From: Trichuris trichiura
Lineage: Eukaryota; Nematoda; Enoplea; Trichinellida; Trichuridae
Assembly: GCA_037903355.1 (NCBI GenBank)
Contig: JBAJFE010000014.1
Location: forward strand, 3,968,001-4,032,000
Reading direction: 5' to 3'
Length of the DNA stretch: 64,000 nt
A program made the translations under genes and the position numbers. The notes under the pieces are model-generated. The model did not search any database and was not told the DNA's origin. It saw nothing but the letters and a program-made list of their open reading frames with translations. This document shows positions 1 through 36,000 of this stretch, in pieces (the stretch's first letter is position 1; each line of letters begins with the position of its first letter).

Positions 1-226
1 AGCACCCACCGACTGAGCGTGAAGCCGTCATCAATTGAGCCTACGGATATCATCGATAGAGGTCACGCAGCGTTATCATCAAACTTCAACAGCCATTGCG
101 CATACTTACAGGTGAAGGAGCATCCACCGACTGAGCGTGAAGCCGTCATCGGTTGAGCTTACAGATATCATCGATAGAGGTCACGCCGTGTTATCATTAA
201 ACATCAAGAGCTGTGATTTCCCATCC
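1..226. repeat. Tandem duplication, unit 118 bp
   Basis: Two head-to-tail copies begin at 1 and 119 with the same opening (accgactgagcgtgaagccg) and differ at scattered bases. The array may continue left of the window. No coding potential is seen, and 227-600 holds nothing recognisable. Confidence 0.75.
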
Positions 227-629
227 TTTGCTGCATCAGACAGACAAGAGTAACGTGACATGTTAGCTGATAGTAACCAAAGAGGATGAAATCTGTTGTC
301 CTTTCGCCGAACTGTTGAACAGTTTACGTCTCCGTTCGCTTTGTGCTTGCAAAAATTAGGCGGTGCTACCTAACCTTTGGCACTTAAAGTGGGATGAAGT
401 TGCTTCTGCGGACGACTGTGCTTCGTTGGTTCGTACGTAACAATGGTGTACTAGGACAGTTTGAACACACTTGCTTTCCTCAGTTTCGTCTAAATTTGTC
501 TCCGCGTATCGCGCGTCGCTTTGTATCACTCTCTCAGTAGCAACTAAAAAAACCATGTGACTAAGGAAGAATAAGTTTCCTTAACGAAAGAATTTTTCAG
601 TTTTACTTATTGCATTCTGCACGTGAGCG

Positions 630-1930
630 ATAAAAAGGAAAAGCTATACAGCCGGATTCAAGTTGGAAGACGTCAAGGTCGCAAAAGAAAGCAACAATGC
701 ACAGGCGGCCAGAAAGTATGGCGTTACCCGGAAGATGGTGATAGATTGGAGGAAACAGGAAGAGGCTCTGAAGAAGATGCCAAAGAAACAACGCGCAAGA
801 CGCTCAGGCATCGCCTCGTGGCCGGAACTGGAGAACGGTTTGGCAGAATGGGACAGAGAACAGCGACAGAGCGGCCGTATCGTCACCAGGAAAGACATGA
901 GAGATCAAGCGACAAACTGGGCCAACCGCAACCCTTACTTAGCCTACGGCTTCACCGCAACACAGGCATGGTGCAACCGTTTCATGAAAAGGAAGAACCT
1001 GGTCCTGAGACAGAAGACAAAAGTTGCACAGAAAATGCCTGTGGATTTGGAGGATAAGCTGCGTGACTTCCGGCGGTAAGTTCACACGTATGCTTTTTGA
1101 AGAAGCGTAGCGTGCGATCTTAAAGGAAAAGTTGAAACCATGTTTCACAGAAGAAATGAAACTGTACCCTATCTAAAGAAATTGTATTTCCAGGCATGTC
1201 AAAGGTCTGACAAACGGGAATGAGTTTCCATTGGGCAATATCGGCAATATGGACGAGACGCCAATATTTTTTGATATGATTGGCAATAGAACCGTGGACA
1301 GTAAAGGTGCAAAGTCGATCATAGCGAAGAGCACTGGGCATGAAAGAACTCACTTCACGGTGGTGCTGTCGTGCCTAGCTAATGGAATGAAAGTGAAGCC
1401 CATGGTCATATTTAAGAGGAAAAGGATGCCAAAGGATTCCTTCTGGCGCCTTTGTCCACTTTCATGAGAAAGGCTGGATGGATGAACAGGGCGTGAGACT
1501 GTGGATTGACAACATCTGGAGGAAAAGACCTGGGCATAGTAACAGCAGAAGCTTACTGGTGTGGGACTCATTCCGAAGTCACGTAGCTGAAGCAATAAAA
1601 TCACATTTAAACAAATGCAAAATAAAAACAGCCGTGATTCCTGGTGGGCTTAAGTCTGTTCTGCAGCCGCTGGACGTCTGCATTAACAAGCCCTTTAAAG
1701 GCTACATGCGAGAAGAGTGGAAAGAATGGATGACGAACGGGCAGAAGACGTGCACAGCCAGCGGACGAATGCGAGTTCCATCGCTCAGCTTGCTGTGCCA
1801 GTTCGTTATAGAGGCGTGGAGCAAAGTAAAAACGGAAACTGTTATAAAGTCTTTCCAAAAGTGCTCCATTTCTGCCCTGTTGGAAGATACAGAGGACGAC
1901 CAAATGCCAAACAGTGACCAACAGCACTGT
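630..1930 (+). pseudogene. Tigger/pogo-type transposase relic (CENP-B DNA-binding plus DDE domain)
   Basis: Decayed transposase of the Tc1/mariner-pogo superfamily. The first part (642-1075) encodes the CENP-B-type helix-turn-helix (TAGFKLEDVKVAKE, then GVTRKMVIDWRKQ) and the Tc5-type second DNA-binding domain. A likely intron follows, with donor gtaagt at 1076 and acceptor ttccag ending at 1193; splicing keeps frame. The DDE nuclease then starts with NMDETP (first Asp), continues with LLVWDSFRSH (second Asp) and LQPLDVCINK (third Asp), and stops at 1933. Two breaks are visible: the position expected for the start codon reads ATA (630-632), directly after an in-frame TGA, and the frame shifts by one base around 1440-1445 between MPKDSF and GAFVHFHEKG. 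Terminal inverted repeats were not identified. The element is therefore immobile unless helped in trans. Confidence 0.85.
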
Positions 1931-1933
1931 TAG

Positions 1934-26314
<24,381 letters not shown>

Positions 26315-26399
26315 GTAATTTTAACGGTGACATTGTTTTGTCTCTGTAATGGTGTTTTTAGGCAAAGAGCATGGGAATTAGTCTGAACAGTTAAACTTG

Positions 26400-28522
26400 A
26401 CGTGTTACAGAGCAAATGTATTTGTTTAACGTTTTTAGCGCAATGTACCTTCACAGTTGGAAAACAATGCGAATAGGAAATCCATGCCGACACTTTAACT
26501 TAGCACAATTTATGCATTATTTTCAGGGCTGCAGTGGTTTGAGTAAATACAGCTTTCACAGCACAGAATTGCATAGAAGTGTTCGCATAATATTGTATTG
26601 TTACTGATAATAAATATTTTCCCAGTTACGATTTGCACGAAGAAATTTCCAGACCTATAAAGCGCTCATGCAGCATTTGGGCGCCTAGTGTCCTTAATAA
26701 CGAACAGCAAGTTCAGTTTCTCCTAATGGGCTGACCATTGCCTTGCCATAGCGGAGGAGATAAGGAAAATTAAGGAAACCATAAGCTATACTGTAATTGC
26801 GGAGTTACCTTCTATGCTTCGTTAGAAAATAATTTATTCGATGTCCCAATCAATACACTACAAAACGAATTACGAAAGAGAGAGAGAGAGAGAGACGCAA
26901 CAGCACAACACAAGAGCAGTATTCTACTCGCCAGTCACGCATGACTGCATTGCTTGCAGTTGCAGCAGCTCACGCTCTCGCTAAACACTGCTCTCGCCCC
27001 AAGCGGAAAAGCGCGCCCCCACGTTGCGCTTGTCTGTTCCTTTTTTCTCGCTGGATGATTGGAACACAGTTCGCTCCGGCGTGAAAGGTGTCATGTAGCG
27101 TAAATTGCCGAAGGGGACCACCAGGGAGACCGATTAGCTTGTTACGCTGAGGGGATCACTTGTATTTGCACGCATCAAGAAGAAGAAACGACAAAATCTA
27201 CGGCCAATTCAGTGACCTGCCTCGCGAGCGCCGTGGTTACATGAGAACCTGTTTATTGCATATACCGCGCAGAGTCACTCAAGGCGCACAGAGCCCTGGC
27301 GGAAAGTTCTAACTAAATGCTGTCATCTGGTAAAGGAAATGGCATTCCACCCCAGTGATTCTGCCAAGAAAATTCCATGGAACATGCAGTAATAATAAAG
27401 GTATGACGTAAAAAGATGAGCCCATCAGGTCAGACGGTGTCCAGAAAGCTACTGGAGAACAGTAGATGCCAACCACAAGTAAACCCCATACTAGTAGCGA
27501 CGCTGCGCCCGAGGTGGAAGGATGTGCAGCTACTGATGCTTATGGCTGTGAGAGGGCTGTAGGATGCTGTGAGGAATAATGCTTTATAGGAACTTGGAAT
27601 TCGAGGTCTACGAACTAAGGTAAACAGAGCCGGCTAAATGGGAGACTAAAAGATTCAATAGCCGCATTCTGAAGAGCTGATACCATGAGACTGATATTCA
27701 AGTCAGCTGCAGGTACATTTTGAAAGCTGTTACTCATGCGAAACGTTCTGATACTAGAAGTAGTCACACTCTACGTCGCAGAATCATCATGCTTTTTGTA
27801 AAACTATTTGTTACACTGCCCTTGCATTGTCGCTCTTGAAATGAGTGATTCTTTAAAAAGTTCATTTGTCAATCTTGAATATTAGCGACATTTATATGTT
27901 TTAGAACTCAATCAGCATCAGGATTTAGGAAGTAGGCTGCTTCACGTCAGGTGGATATGGAACTTATTCTTTTTCAGAAATTGTTATACGTAATCACGGA
28001 ATGAATGACTGACAGAATGACCAGGCATTTATGAGCGAGGGCATCAGCCCTGCACTTAGTCAGTTCTAATGAAAGGCTTTCAGCGTTAGCTATGTTCCAT
28101 CCAAAGCCTGGGCACTCTGAACGGTCTAATTACCGAAGCACGTGAGGCCAACGTTCTATTGCTTCCATTAACTACTGCCCATTTTTTGGTCGACACTTGT
28201 TCTCGGAATCTGCTTATAACCAGACGGGAAAACCATTTCGTTCAAGAAGTAAAACTTTGTAATTGGAAAAACTGTGATAACTCTAGGAGATATAAGTAAC
28301 CTATTCCTACAATTCTGAATGCATATACACAATGAAATGATCATTGTTGATTTCTACTCGCCCTTTCGCTCTCTAGGCTTTCACTTTTTCTTCTGATTGA
28401 AACACTATTGACTGTTCACGGAAACAAAGTAGAACCTTCCACCCAAGCCTGGGTTCGCTGTTTACAGAGAAAAAATACGCGAATTGCTTCTAAATGCTAC
28501 TAAACATTTTGGCAAGACTATA
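26400..28522. other. Non-coding stretch
   Basis: Contains a (GA)n tract at about 26877-26895 and a GC-richer part near 26950-27330. No exon, RNA gene or repeat could be supported. Confidence 0.45.
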
Positions 28523-28867
28523 CAGGCGCCCCTCGTAATCCGCGGATTCTATACAACGCGGTTCGTCCGGCGTGAAATGGTGACGTCATCTCACAGAAAC
28601 ATGCTCACCGCTGGCTGGCATTATAGTTGCAGTAATGTCGTTGCTTGCCTGAGCAGCAGCGTGATCGTCTGCCCGAACGCGAAAGACCTTTTCTGCCTAA
28701 AACGCTCTCTAACCGTGCGCAATGCTAATGAGGCCTTGCCATTTTTCTGATTGTTCGTTATTGCTTCGTGCGCGTTGTCGAGCCTATTCGCCTTGCGCGA
28801 ACATCAATATCCCTCCAGCATGGTAGGTCTGAACTTTCGCGTCGTTTAACTGGTGTCGCATAGGAAG

Positions 28868-30211
28868 ATGGCTGACAGAAGGCAAGTAAGCGGTTCCTCT
28901 AGGGCAGGGGTGGGGAACGTCCGGCCCGCGAGGCCATTTTCCGCCTACGCGCTGGGGCAACCGCACATGGATGCGAGATTCAGTGAAATGTGATTGTAGA
29001 AAGTTATTTTTCATAAAGCGATAAACGTATTTTATGTGAATCCTAGTAAGAACATAAACCTTGCGTAACAAGCAGGGAGTGTCAGGCTGGCTCGGAAGAC
29101 TGCGTTGCTGACAGCTCTCTGTCGATAAACCGACATTGTTAGTCCTCGCTGACAAGCAGTAGGCGCTACTATAGTGTGTGTGCGCGCATAAGTAGCGTGG
29201 ACCATTGCTTTGTTCGAGATAACGACTGTCCAGCATGCTAGAGCACTTCTGCTTTTTTGCTCTCAGTAGTCACTGGCGTAGTTCTCGCCTTCTCTTGCTA
29301 TCGTTCTCAACGGTTTGCGCCGGTCGCCTGTCATATACGTCTTCGAAGTACAAAAAAGTTATTTCGTTCTCTGCAGTTGCAATTATGTTCTTTACAACTG
29401 GGTTGCAGAATTGTCTCAAAATTCTGCCTTTTATCTCGGAGTTTCCTCGCCAGGGAAAAGCAGTTCCAAGCATCCCATTAGGGGTGACTTAATAAACATA
29501 CGTGCAAATAAAGCAGGCTGTTTTTCGTTTAAATACGCTATACGGCCCGCGAACGGTCTTATAAACGTCTAAACGGCCCGCGGCACCAAAAAGATTCCCC
29601 ACCCCTGCTCTAGGGCTAAGAGACAACGTAGCGTCCTTACCCTTCATGAGAAAGTAGAAGTCCTTGATCTTTTGAAAAGCGGATTGTCATTTGTTGAAGT
29701 GGTCCGCAGGATCGAGAGGAATGAATCCAGCATTCGTACGATAAAACTTAACGAAGCTGAGATTCAAGGAAACGTGCATCCTGACCCTTCATTGGCGGAA
29801 AGAGCTGCTGTAGTTCGCAACAAAGTCCTCGTGAAAGCCGAGAAAGCGCTAAGCATTTGGATAGAGGACATGTCGCGGAAGAATGTCCCCGTCGACGGGA
29901 AAGTTATTCGGGAGAAAACGCTGAGCTTATATGAGCACTTCTCTGGCGTGGTTGCAGAGAACGAGAGAAAACGGTTTACTGCTAGCAAAGGATGGCTAGC
30001 AAAATACGTGAAGCGCTTCAACCTCAAGAACTTAAATATCACTGGGAAAATGGCATCGGCTTATTTCGTAGCTGCCTCGACGTTCCCGAAGAAATTCAAG
30101 AGGACAGGACGAAATGCGCAGCTAGAATATAAGCTATTTAGCCTTTTTCATAGGGTAGCCTATATAACGCTGAAAAATGCTCAAAATGTTGGAAGAATTA
30201 ACCGCGGATAA
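28868..30211 (+). pseudogene. Truncated Tigger transposase (CENP-B DNA-binding part), split by hAT MITE
   Basis: ATG at 28868 starts MADRRQVSGSSR; the hAT MITE interrupts at 28905. Past 29615 the same frame continues (RQRSVLTLHEKVEVLDLLKS) when the insert and one target copy are left out of the reading. It then gives the helix-turn-helix and the second CENP-B/Tc5 domain (AEKALSIWIEDMSRKNVPVD, KTLSLYEHFSG, FTASKGWLAKYVKRFNLKN), and stops at 30211. There is no DDE domain, so the element could bind its ends but not cut. It may be a naturally shortened copy. Confidence 0.8.
28905..29607. mobile_element. hAT-type MITE (703 bp)
   Basis: Inverted ends CAGGGGTGGGGAA and TTCCCCACCCCTG, with an exact 8-bp target duplication CTCTAGGG at 28897-28904 and 29608-29615. 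An 8-bp duplication and CAGGGG tips are hAT hallmarks. No transposase is inside. A diverged, inverted relative lies at 43327-43825. Confidence 0.9.
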
Positions 30212-30226
30212 CGAGGGCCGCCTGTA

Positions 30227-32272
30227 TATGCGTCGCTTCTGAGCTCAACGAGTTCAGGCTGTCAATATCAGCTGTGCGTTCGATCGATCGCTTTTACACC
30301 GTAATAAACCGTTGTTGTACGCGAGTCTTCATGGTCCGCCAAACCACACAGCGGCCGAGCTACGAAACTGTATCACGACGATTGGTTAACGAGTTTTGCC
30401 GTTCGCGTATGATGAGTTTGCAGTCCATCGCTTTAATCATAAATTACATTTTGGTGTTTGATGTTACATAACTTCGCCATTTTGCCTTTTCCTTCCATTG
30501 TTGTTCATTTTTTATCATTTTCAAGTCACCAACGTTCAAGTTCCACTATTGTTTATTTCAAAACATCATCTTCCGCTTAGGGTAGAACACAACACTTTGT
30601 AAAGTCAACAAGGATGACTAGACTTATTCTTAAGCATTTCTTGCCTCCACTACTATTGAATCAGCAGGTTACGACCTCTTTTACGACCAATGCACCTTGC
30701 ATTGCGCCGCATGCCACCTTCAGTTCCTAAACAAGTACCATGAGCTGCGCCTTAAGACTGGTCCGGACTCTTTTCAATCATTTTAACTAATCCATTAATG
30801 CAAAAGTTTTCGGCTCACCGAAATAAACTAACGATGCGTTTCGGAAGATCAGAATGTTTACAACCAATAACCGATAATTGGGGGCTGTATCATTACTTTT
30901 CTTACAAACATCAAGCGCAGCCCTACTCGCGTTAGGGTAGTGCCAACTGCATTGACCTCAGTTAGTGATGCTGGCGGATACTGACTGCACCTGTAAGTGC
31001 GGCCTCCTTATATTCAGGTGACATGCAGATAGTCTCCACCTTAAGGTACAATGATGAGTTTAATTTGTCAGTAACAGCTACATGATAAGCTTTTAAACTA
31101 ATCAGTCGAACCTGACAAACTGAAAAGCAAAGTAGGTAAAAACATTGCTCTACACACTTGTACACGGTAATCCTATCTCCAGATTTTAAACTCATCATGT
31201 GGAAGCTGTATAGAGAAAGGCTTTAAAATAGTTCGTAGAAGCCTTTTTCATGGACAGTTGAACAAAGAATAACGTCCCAGTTGAGCTGATTCAAACAAAT
31301 TGCTCCTGCCAATGCAATTCATGCGTTCAGGCACTGAACTCTTCCGCAGTGTTCCTGATGCTAAACAAAGGAATTTAGGAATTCTGAAATACAAGATACT
31401 ACTGGAAATCCAGGTAAGTCCAGTGAAGTGCAAACTCGCTTAGATTCTTTGGTTTTAATCTTTTGACTTCGCCGATGGTTTTACTTCCTAGCTTTTCATC
31501 AGATTGTATTACTACAGAATCATAATGACCTTCAGAGGCTGTTATCCCTTAACCTTTATTGCTATCTCGTATTTAAGTCGATTTTTGTTCTACCAAATTC
31601 TATGAACAAAGTTTTTTTCCAGCGGAAGATATTTTTGATGATCAATAAGTATCAGCCTCAAGTCACGCAATCAATTCAATATTTCTTGCGCGCTTAGTGA
31701 AATGAGCATTTCTTAACGCTGGAAGAGGAAGGCAAAAACATTAAATAGTATTGATAGTAAAAGCCCTGGTTCTGCATTGAGTTTTCAGTATTCGGAAGAT
31801 TTCCCGAAATGATGACTCTGAATGCTACATGAATAAGTAAACGTTACATCATACCAGTTTATTAAAGCACTGGAGAGGCAGCATTAAAACACTGCATTAT
31901 ATAAAATGACTGAGCTTTCCTTACCCACCTTCTAGTGAAAAGCATAAGAGATGAGCTAATAAACCTCTTTTAAAACATTTTAACTATAAATCACAGCAAA
32001 AAAATACCGCAGTATTATGGCTGCTATCCTGGGAGGCTTCTGTTTGATACATGAAAGTGTATCACCTAAAACGAACATACTCACTACAAAATCGATCGGT
32101 TAATCATCCTTGCGCAGTAGGAAGCACGTTCCTTTGAGAACGATGGTTGTCTGAAAGACGCGTGTGCTTGCAAAGTAATTATTAAAAGAGGTCGTTAAAA
32201 ATAAAGTTGAATTTTCATGCGTCATTTAACATAAGATGGTGAGGTTATAATGACTGAGTGAAGCAGTTGCAG
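30227..32272. other. Spacer between the two EGF-type genes
   Basis: About 2 kb without recognisable exons, repeats or RNA genes. It should contain the unseen 3' end of the first gene and the promoter of the second. Confidence 0.45.
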
Positions 32273-33092
32273 ATGACTAAGCTTAAAAGAAGACACCTGC
32301 TCATAACGCTACAACTTCTATGGTTTTCCGTCATCCCTGTTGCTTCATCTGGTTCTGAAAATCACCTTCTGCCGTCAGAAACGTGGGGCTGTCCATCAGA
32401 ACATGGGTTCCTTGGTTTCGTGGTAAAGCAGGACAGAGGAAATGTTCCAACTAAATGCGCTACTTTCGTCAAACCTACATTTAACAAGAGCGAAAAGGAA
32501 ACCTGGGTGTCTCATTTTGAGAAAGAATGCTCAAAGCAGTTTTACAAGGGGGCTCTGTATCCGTGGCCATGTAACGGTAATCGTGGAGAACGTTCAACTA
32601 TTCTTCAGGCCGCAGTGGTAAATCATACAAGCAGGAAACGAATCGTTACCGGACTCTGGATTCATAAATCTCGATATAGAAACTTCGTAAAAGAAAACAG
32701 AAGTGATGTTAGTGGTGATGCAATAAAAGAAATTCTGGACTTCAAATTTTTCTTTGGTCAAAAACTTGCCTCTCGGGAAGATTTTCCGTTTAATTGCAGC
32801 TATTTGCGAAAACGCATAAATTGGAAGCATGGAGACACTGCAGATTATAGATGTCCACCTGGCAGATATCTCAAAAACATTGATGCGGCAGCTATGAAAA
32901 CTATGTGTTTTGATCTCGTTCTAACACAACGGAATAACGCTACAGGAGATGAGGAAAGTTTCATAGAGTGTGAAGCACAGTATAACGACATTTCTGCATT
33001 ATGTGTCCACCCATTTATCCCATGTGAAAACAAAACTGAATATCCGTGCGAGAAATGTAAAGGATCATTGAAGGGAGCGTTTTGCCAAATCG
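32273..33092 (+). CDS. Secreted/ectodomain exon, Cys-rich, novel family
   Basis: ATG at 32273, directly after ttgcag, starts MTKLKRRHLLITLQLLWFSV, followed by IPVASSGS: a typical signal peptide. The rest has 13 cysteines and about six N-glycosylation sites (for example NKSE, NHTS, NCSY, NNAT, NKTE). Regions such as WVSHFEKECSKQFYKGALYP and DYRCPPGRYLKNIDAA do not recall a family I can name. The end (PCENKTEYPCEKCKGSLKGA then FCQI) is EGF-like. The open frame itself runs 48 nt further to TAG. Confidence 0.75.
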
Positions 33093-36000
33093 GTAATGTA
33101 ACTTTTACTTGTTGCTGCGAATTCGGCCAAGCATTTATTTAGCGATTTTATCAGCTGAAGTTTGTGACTTTTACTTAGGCAATTGCTTCATTGTAAGAGT
33201 TTTGAACGCTTGCTTAATGTAACGCTTATACAACGGCCTGACTGTATTTGAAGTCTTTGGCTCTGAAGACTCCCTGAGGAGAGTAACGAAATCCTTCCCA
33301 TCCTATGATTCTACAGCGAATCCTACTTTAAACATAAGGCTCCGCATGGAGTAAACAATAATATGAATAGAAGATGCCCCTTTTCAAATAAATGGTAGAG
33401 CAGAACAGTTACAGGGTTCTAGAATAAAAGTTACGGGACTATGAACGTTTTCTCAAGATGAAGATGCAATTAAGTGAACTGAGTGGATGAAATAGACACT
33501 ATTATTTAGCGTCAGGTCTTTACCGACTTTCTGACAATGCTCCAAAATAATATCATTGAGCCTTGTAGATGTTAACGATTGATTAACCGTCAGGAGTAGA
33601 AGATATCAGTGCTAGAGACCTCTAATAGTTCGTGTTAAAAAGTTTTCAAAAGACACTGCAATCGAAATTCATACCGCAGATCACATGAGGTAGTTACTAA
33701 TAGTATAGTGACTAAAGGCTCGCGCATAGCTTCCAGTATCTTCCGCTATACGTTTACTCTTTGAAGCATGTTCACCTGTAACTTCCAAGATTATATTTGC
33801 TCATGAACCTATTTAATTAACTCTTCTTTTCAGTAAGTGGCTTCCTGTCTCCCTTGCTTTATTACATCACTTGCCGAATTGTTTGCAAGGGGTCTGAGCT
33901 ATCTCAGCCTATAAGATGCCATCCGTCGCATTAATGTTTAATTTCATGCATCTATACGCTGTGCCTTTTCCATCTTAATTAAGCACCCTGACGTGCTGCT
34001 GTCATGAACTTCGCAGTTTCCGTTGCATCAGTACAACTACCACTATTTCTGTCCTTAAGGATAAGAAATTCCTTCAGGCCTGTTTCATTATTTACCCCTC
34101 CCTTTTTCTGAGACTACGTCGAAGCTAAAGTACATTCCGATCTCCATTGTTGTCATTTACCACTTCACGCTGTTACTTTCCTCGTGATCTGTGAATGACC
34201 GTTCTCAGCGTTTGTCTGCCAGCCACCTCAATTTAAGCTTAAACTTAAACAACTTATAATGCAGACAGCAAACAGAAAATTACAACTTCGATCACGCCAA
34301 GTATCGCTTCGGTTTACTGTTTGCTATCAGCAGCACTGGCCATTGAGCATTTAAAATTATACTGAACATCATTTGATTAAAACTGCTTTGGAGCAGTCGA
34401 AGTCTGCACGTGCAAGACTGAAGAGATATTCTAATATGCGTCAGCAAACCACTATGTAAAACTTCTGTGCAGCTTTCGGGGTATAAAGCATTCCATCATC
34501 AGCTGAAGTATAGAAGGCAAAGCCACAACATTAAGAGGGAAGGAGCCGGCTGGTTAAGTAAAAGACGTCAGTTCGTGTGAAGAAGGCAATATTTGCGTAG
34601 TCGCGTTCGTGTGATTGTAAATAACGTTTAGTTGCCTGGAATGGTTGCAGAGATGTTTCTCAGACGCGCTAAAAGTATTCTGAGCATGGTTTGTTTTAGC
34701 GGCCTCGGAGAAACTGAACTGCATAGACACAGGCCCAAAGAGCAGTTTTATTCTTATACTTTTCTGTTTCGGCGTAAATGAACCGCTATCATCACTACAC
34801 GCTTTCTCTCAGAGGTCGTTATTAAATAAAGCAAGATTTTTTTTGTAAAGTTTTGTTAGATAAAATCATTTTATGATGTGCTTTCACGGGAGACGGCCAA
34901 GTGATGGCTGTTCTGAAGTAACACCGGCCAGGTGGAGTCAACGTTGATGAGTCAGGGTCGACTCGACAGGAACCCATGTCGCTCGGCAACACGGAAGGGC
35001 GCCCCACCTGCCAATCCTGGTGAAGGCAAGATGTTTTTTCTTAAAATTTATTTGTTCGTTTGTTGCGGTGATGACGGTCCATGGTCGCAGGCCGAAAGCT
35101 TCTCAAGTAAAAGTTTCAGAAAAAAACGGGAAGTCCGTAACCAAACTTTACGAAGAAAACCAAAATCCCGTTAAAGAAGAAGTGGAAATGGTTTTCTTCG
35201 TTACAAAATCTGGGATAAAAGCACAGTGAGTCTGACAGACGAAGCAATTGCTTAAGTAACTGATAGATGTGTAGGGTGAACAATAAACTGGACAAAGGGA
35301 TGATCCAGCTGCCTTGAGTAGAACAGAGTAGGAGAGGGCACAATTTCCTCAGGTTATTCAGTGTGGCTCGCAGTTTAATCCATTATTCACCCATGTGCCC
35401 GGATTATATAATCTGATGATCTCCAGTGAATTTTGTTTATATTATCCGCGTTCAGCGACAGTAATTGACATCAGTGATACGGTAGCCATCATGTGCTTTC
35501 CAGCATGCCAGCAATCATGGTCACTGATACCACGAATACAGTTAGTGACCTCTGAAATGAATAGTGCATTGAGGGCGGCGTTATCTGATTACACGATGTG
35601 CGCTTTTCACGCAATTACACGTGAAACAAATAAAAGTTAATTTCATTCACGCGCAGTATTAACAAGTATAATGACATGTCCCCACTAAGTCACTAAAACG
35701 ACCACTAGTGGAGTAATAATTCGACCAAATCCTTAGCTAGCAGATGAGCTAGTGTCGCTATGAATATTACCGCAGGGTTCTCCTGCAAGGCTCTCTGTTT
35801 AAATTCAACTCATGCGCAAAAAATGTTGTAGGATTTGCACCTGACGTGCGTTCATTACCTGGCAGAGTTTACTTACGTTGCCTAGCACAAGTAAACAGGT
35901 GCTACACGGTACTGTTTTAACAGCAACGACTATAAGGAAGCTAAACACAGGCACAGCATTGAGGCAGTTGCCGTACACAAAACTATTAATATCTCATTTA

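Larger units (their letters stand above)
28523..30224 (+). mobile_element. Tigger-type transposon with nested hAT MITE
   Basis: Terminal repeats CAGGCGCCCCTCGTAATCCG (28523) and the complement of CCGCGGATAACGAGGGCCGC (ending CCTG at 30224) are near-perfect, and TA target sites flank both ends. Without the 703-bp hAT insert and one target copy the element is about 1 kb. It is too short for a full transposase and holds only the DNA-binding half. Confidence 0.85.

Noticed and set aside
1..226. CRISPR-like array
   Set aside because: Two long units with no short direct repeats or spacers, in an animal genome.
33832..33893. Possible extra Cys-containing exon after ttttcag
   Set aside because: No EGF cysteine spacing and no suitable donor; the frame closes soon after.
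35020..35229. Possible small secreted protein frame
   Set aside because: It lacks an ATG at its start and splice sites, and I recognise no homology. It lies in an intron of the second EGF-type gene.
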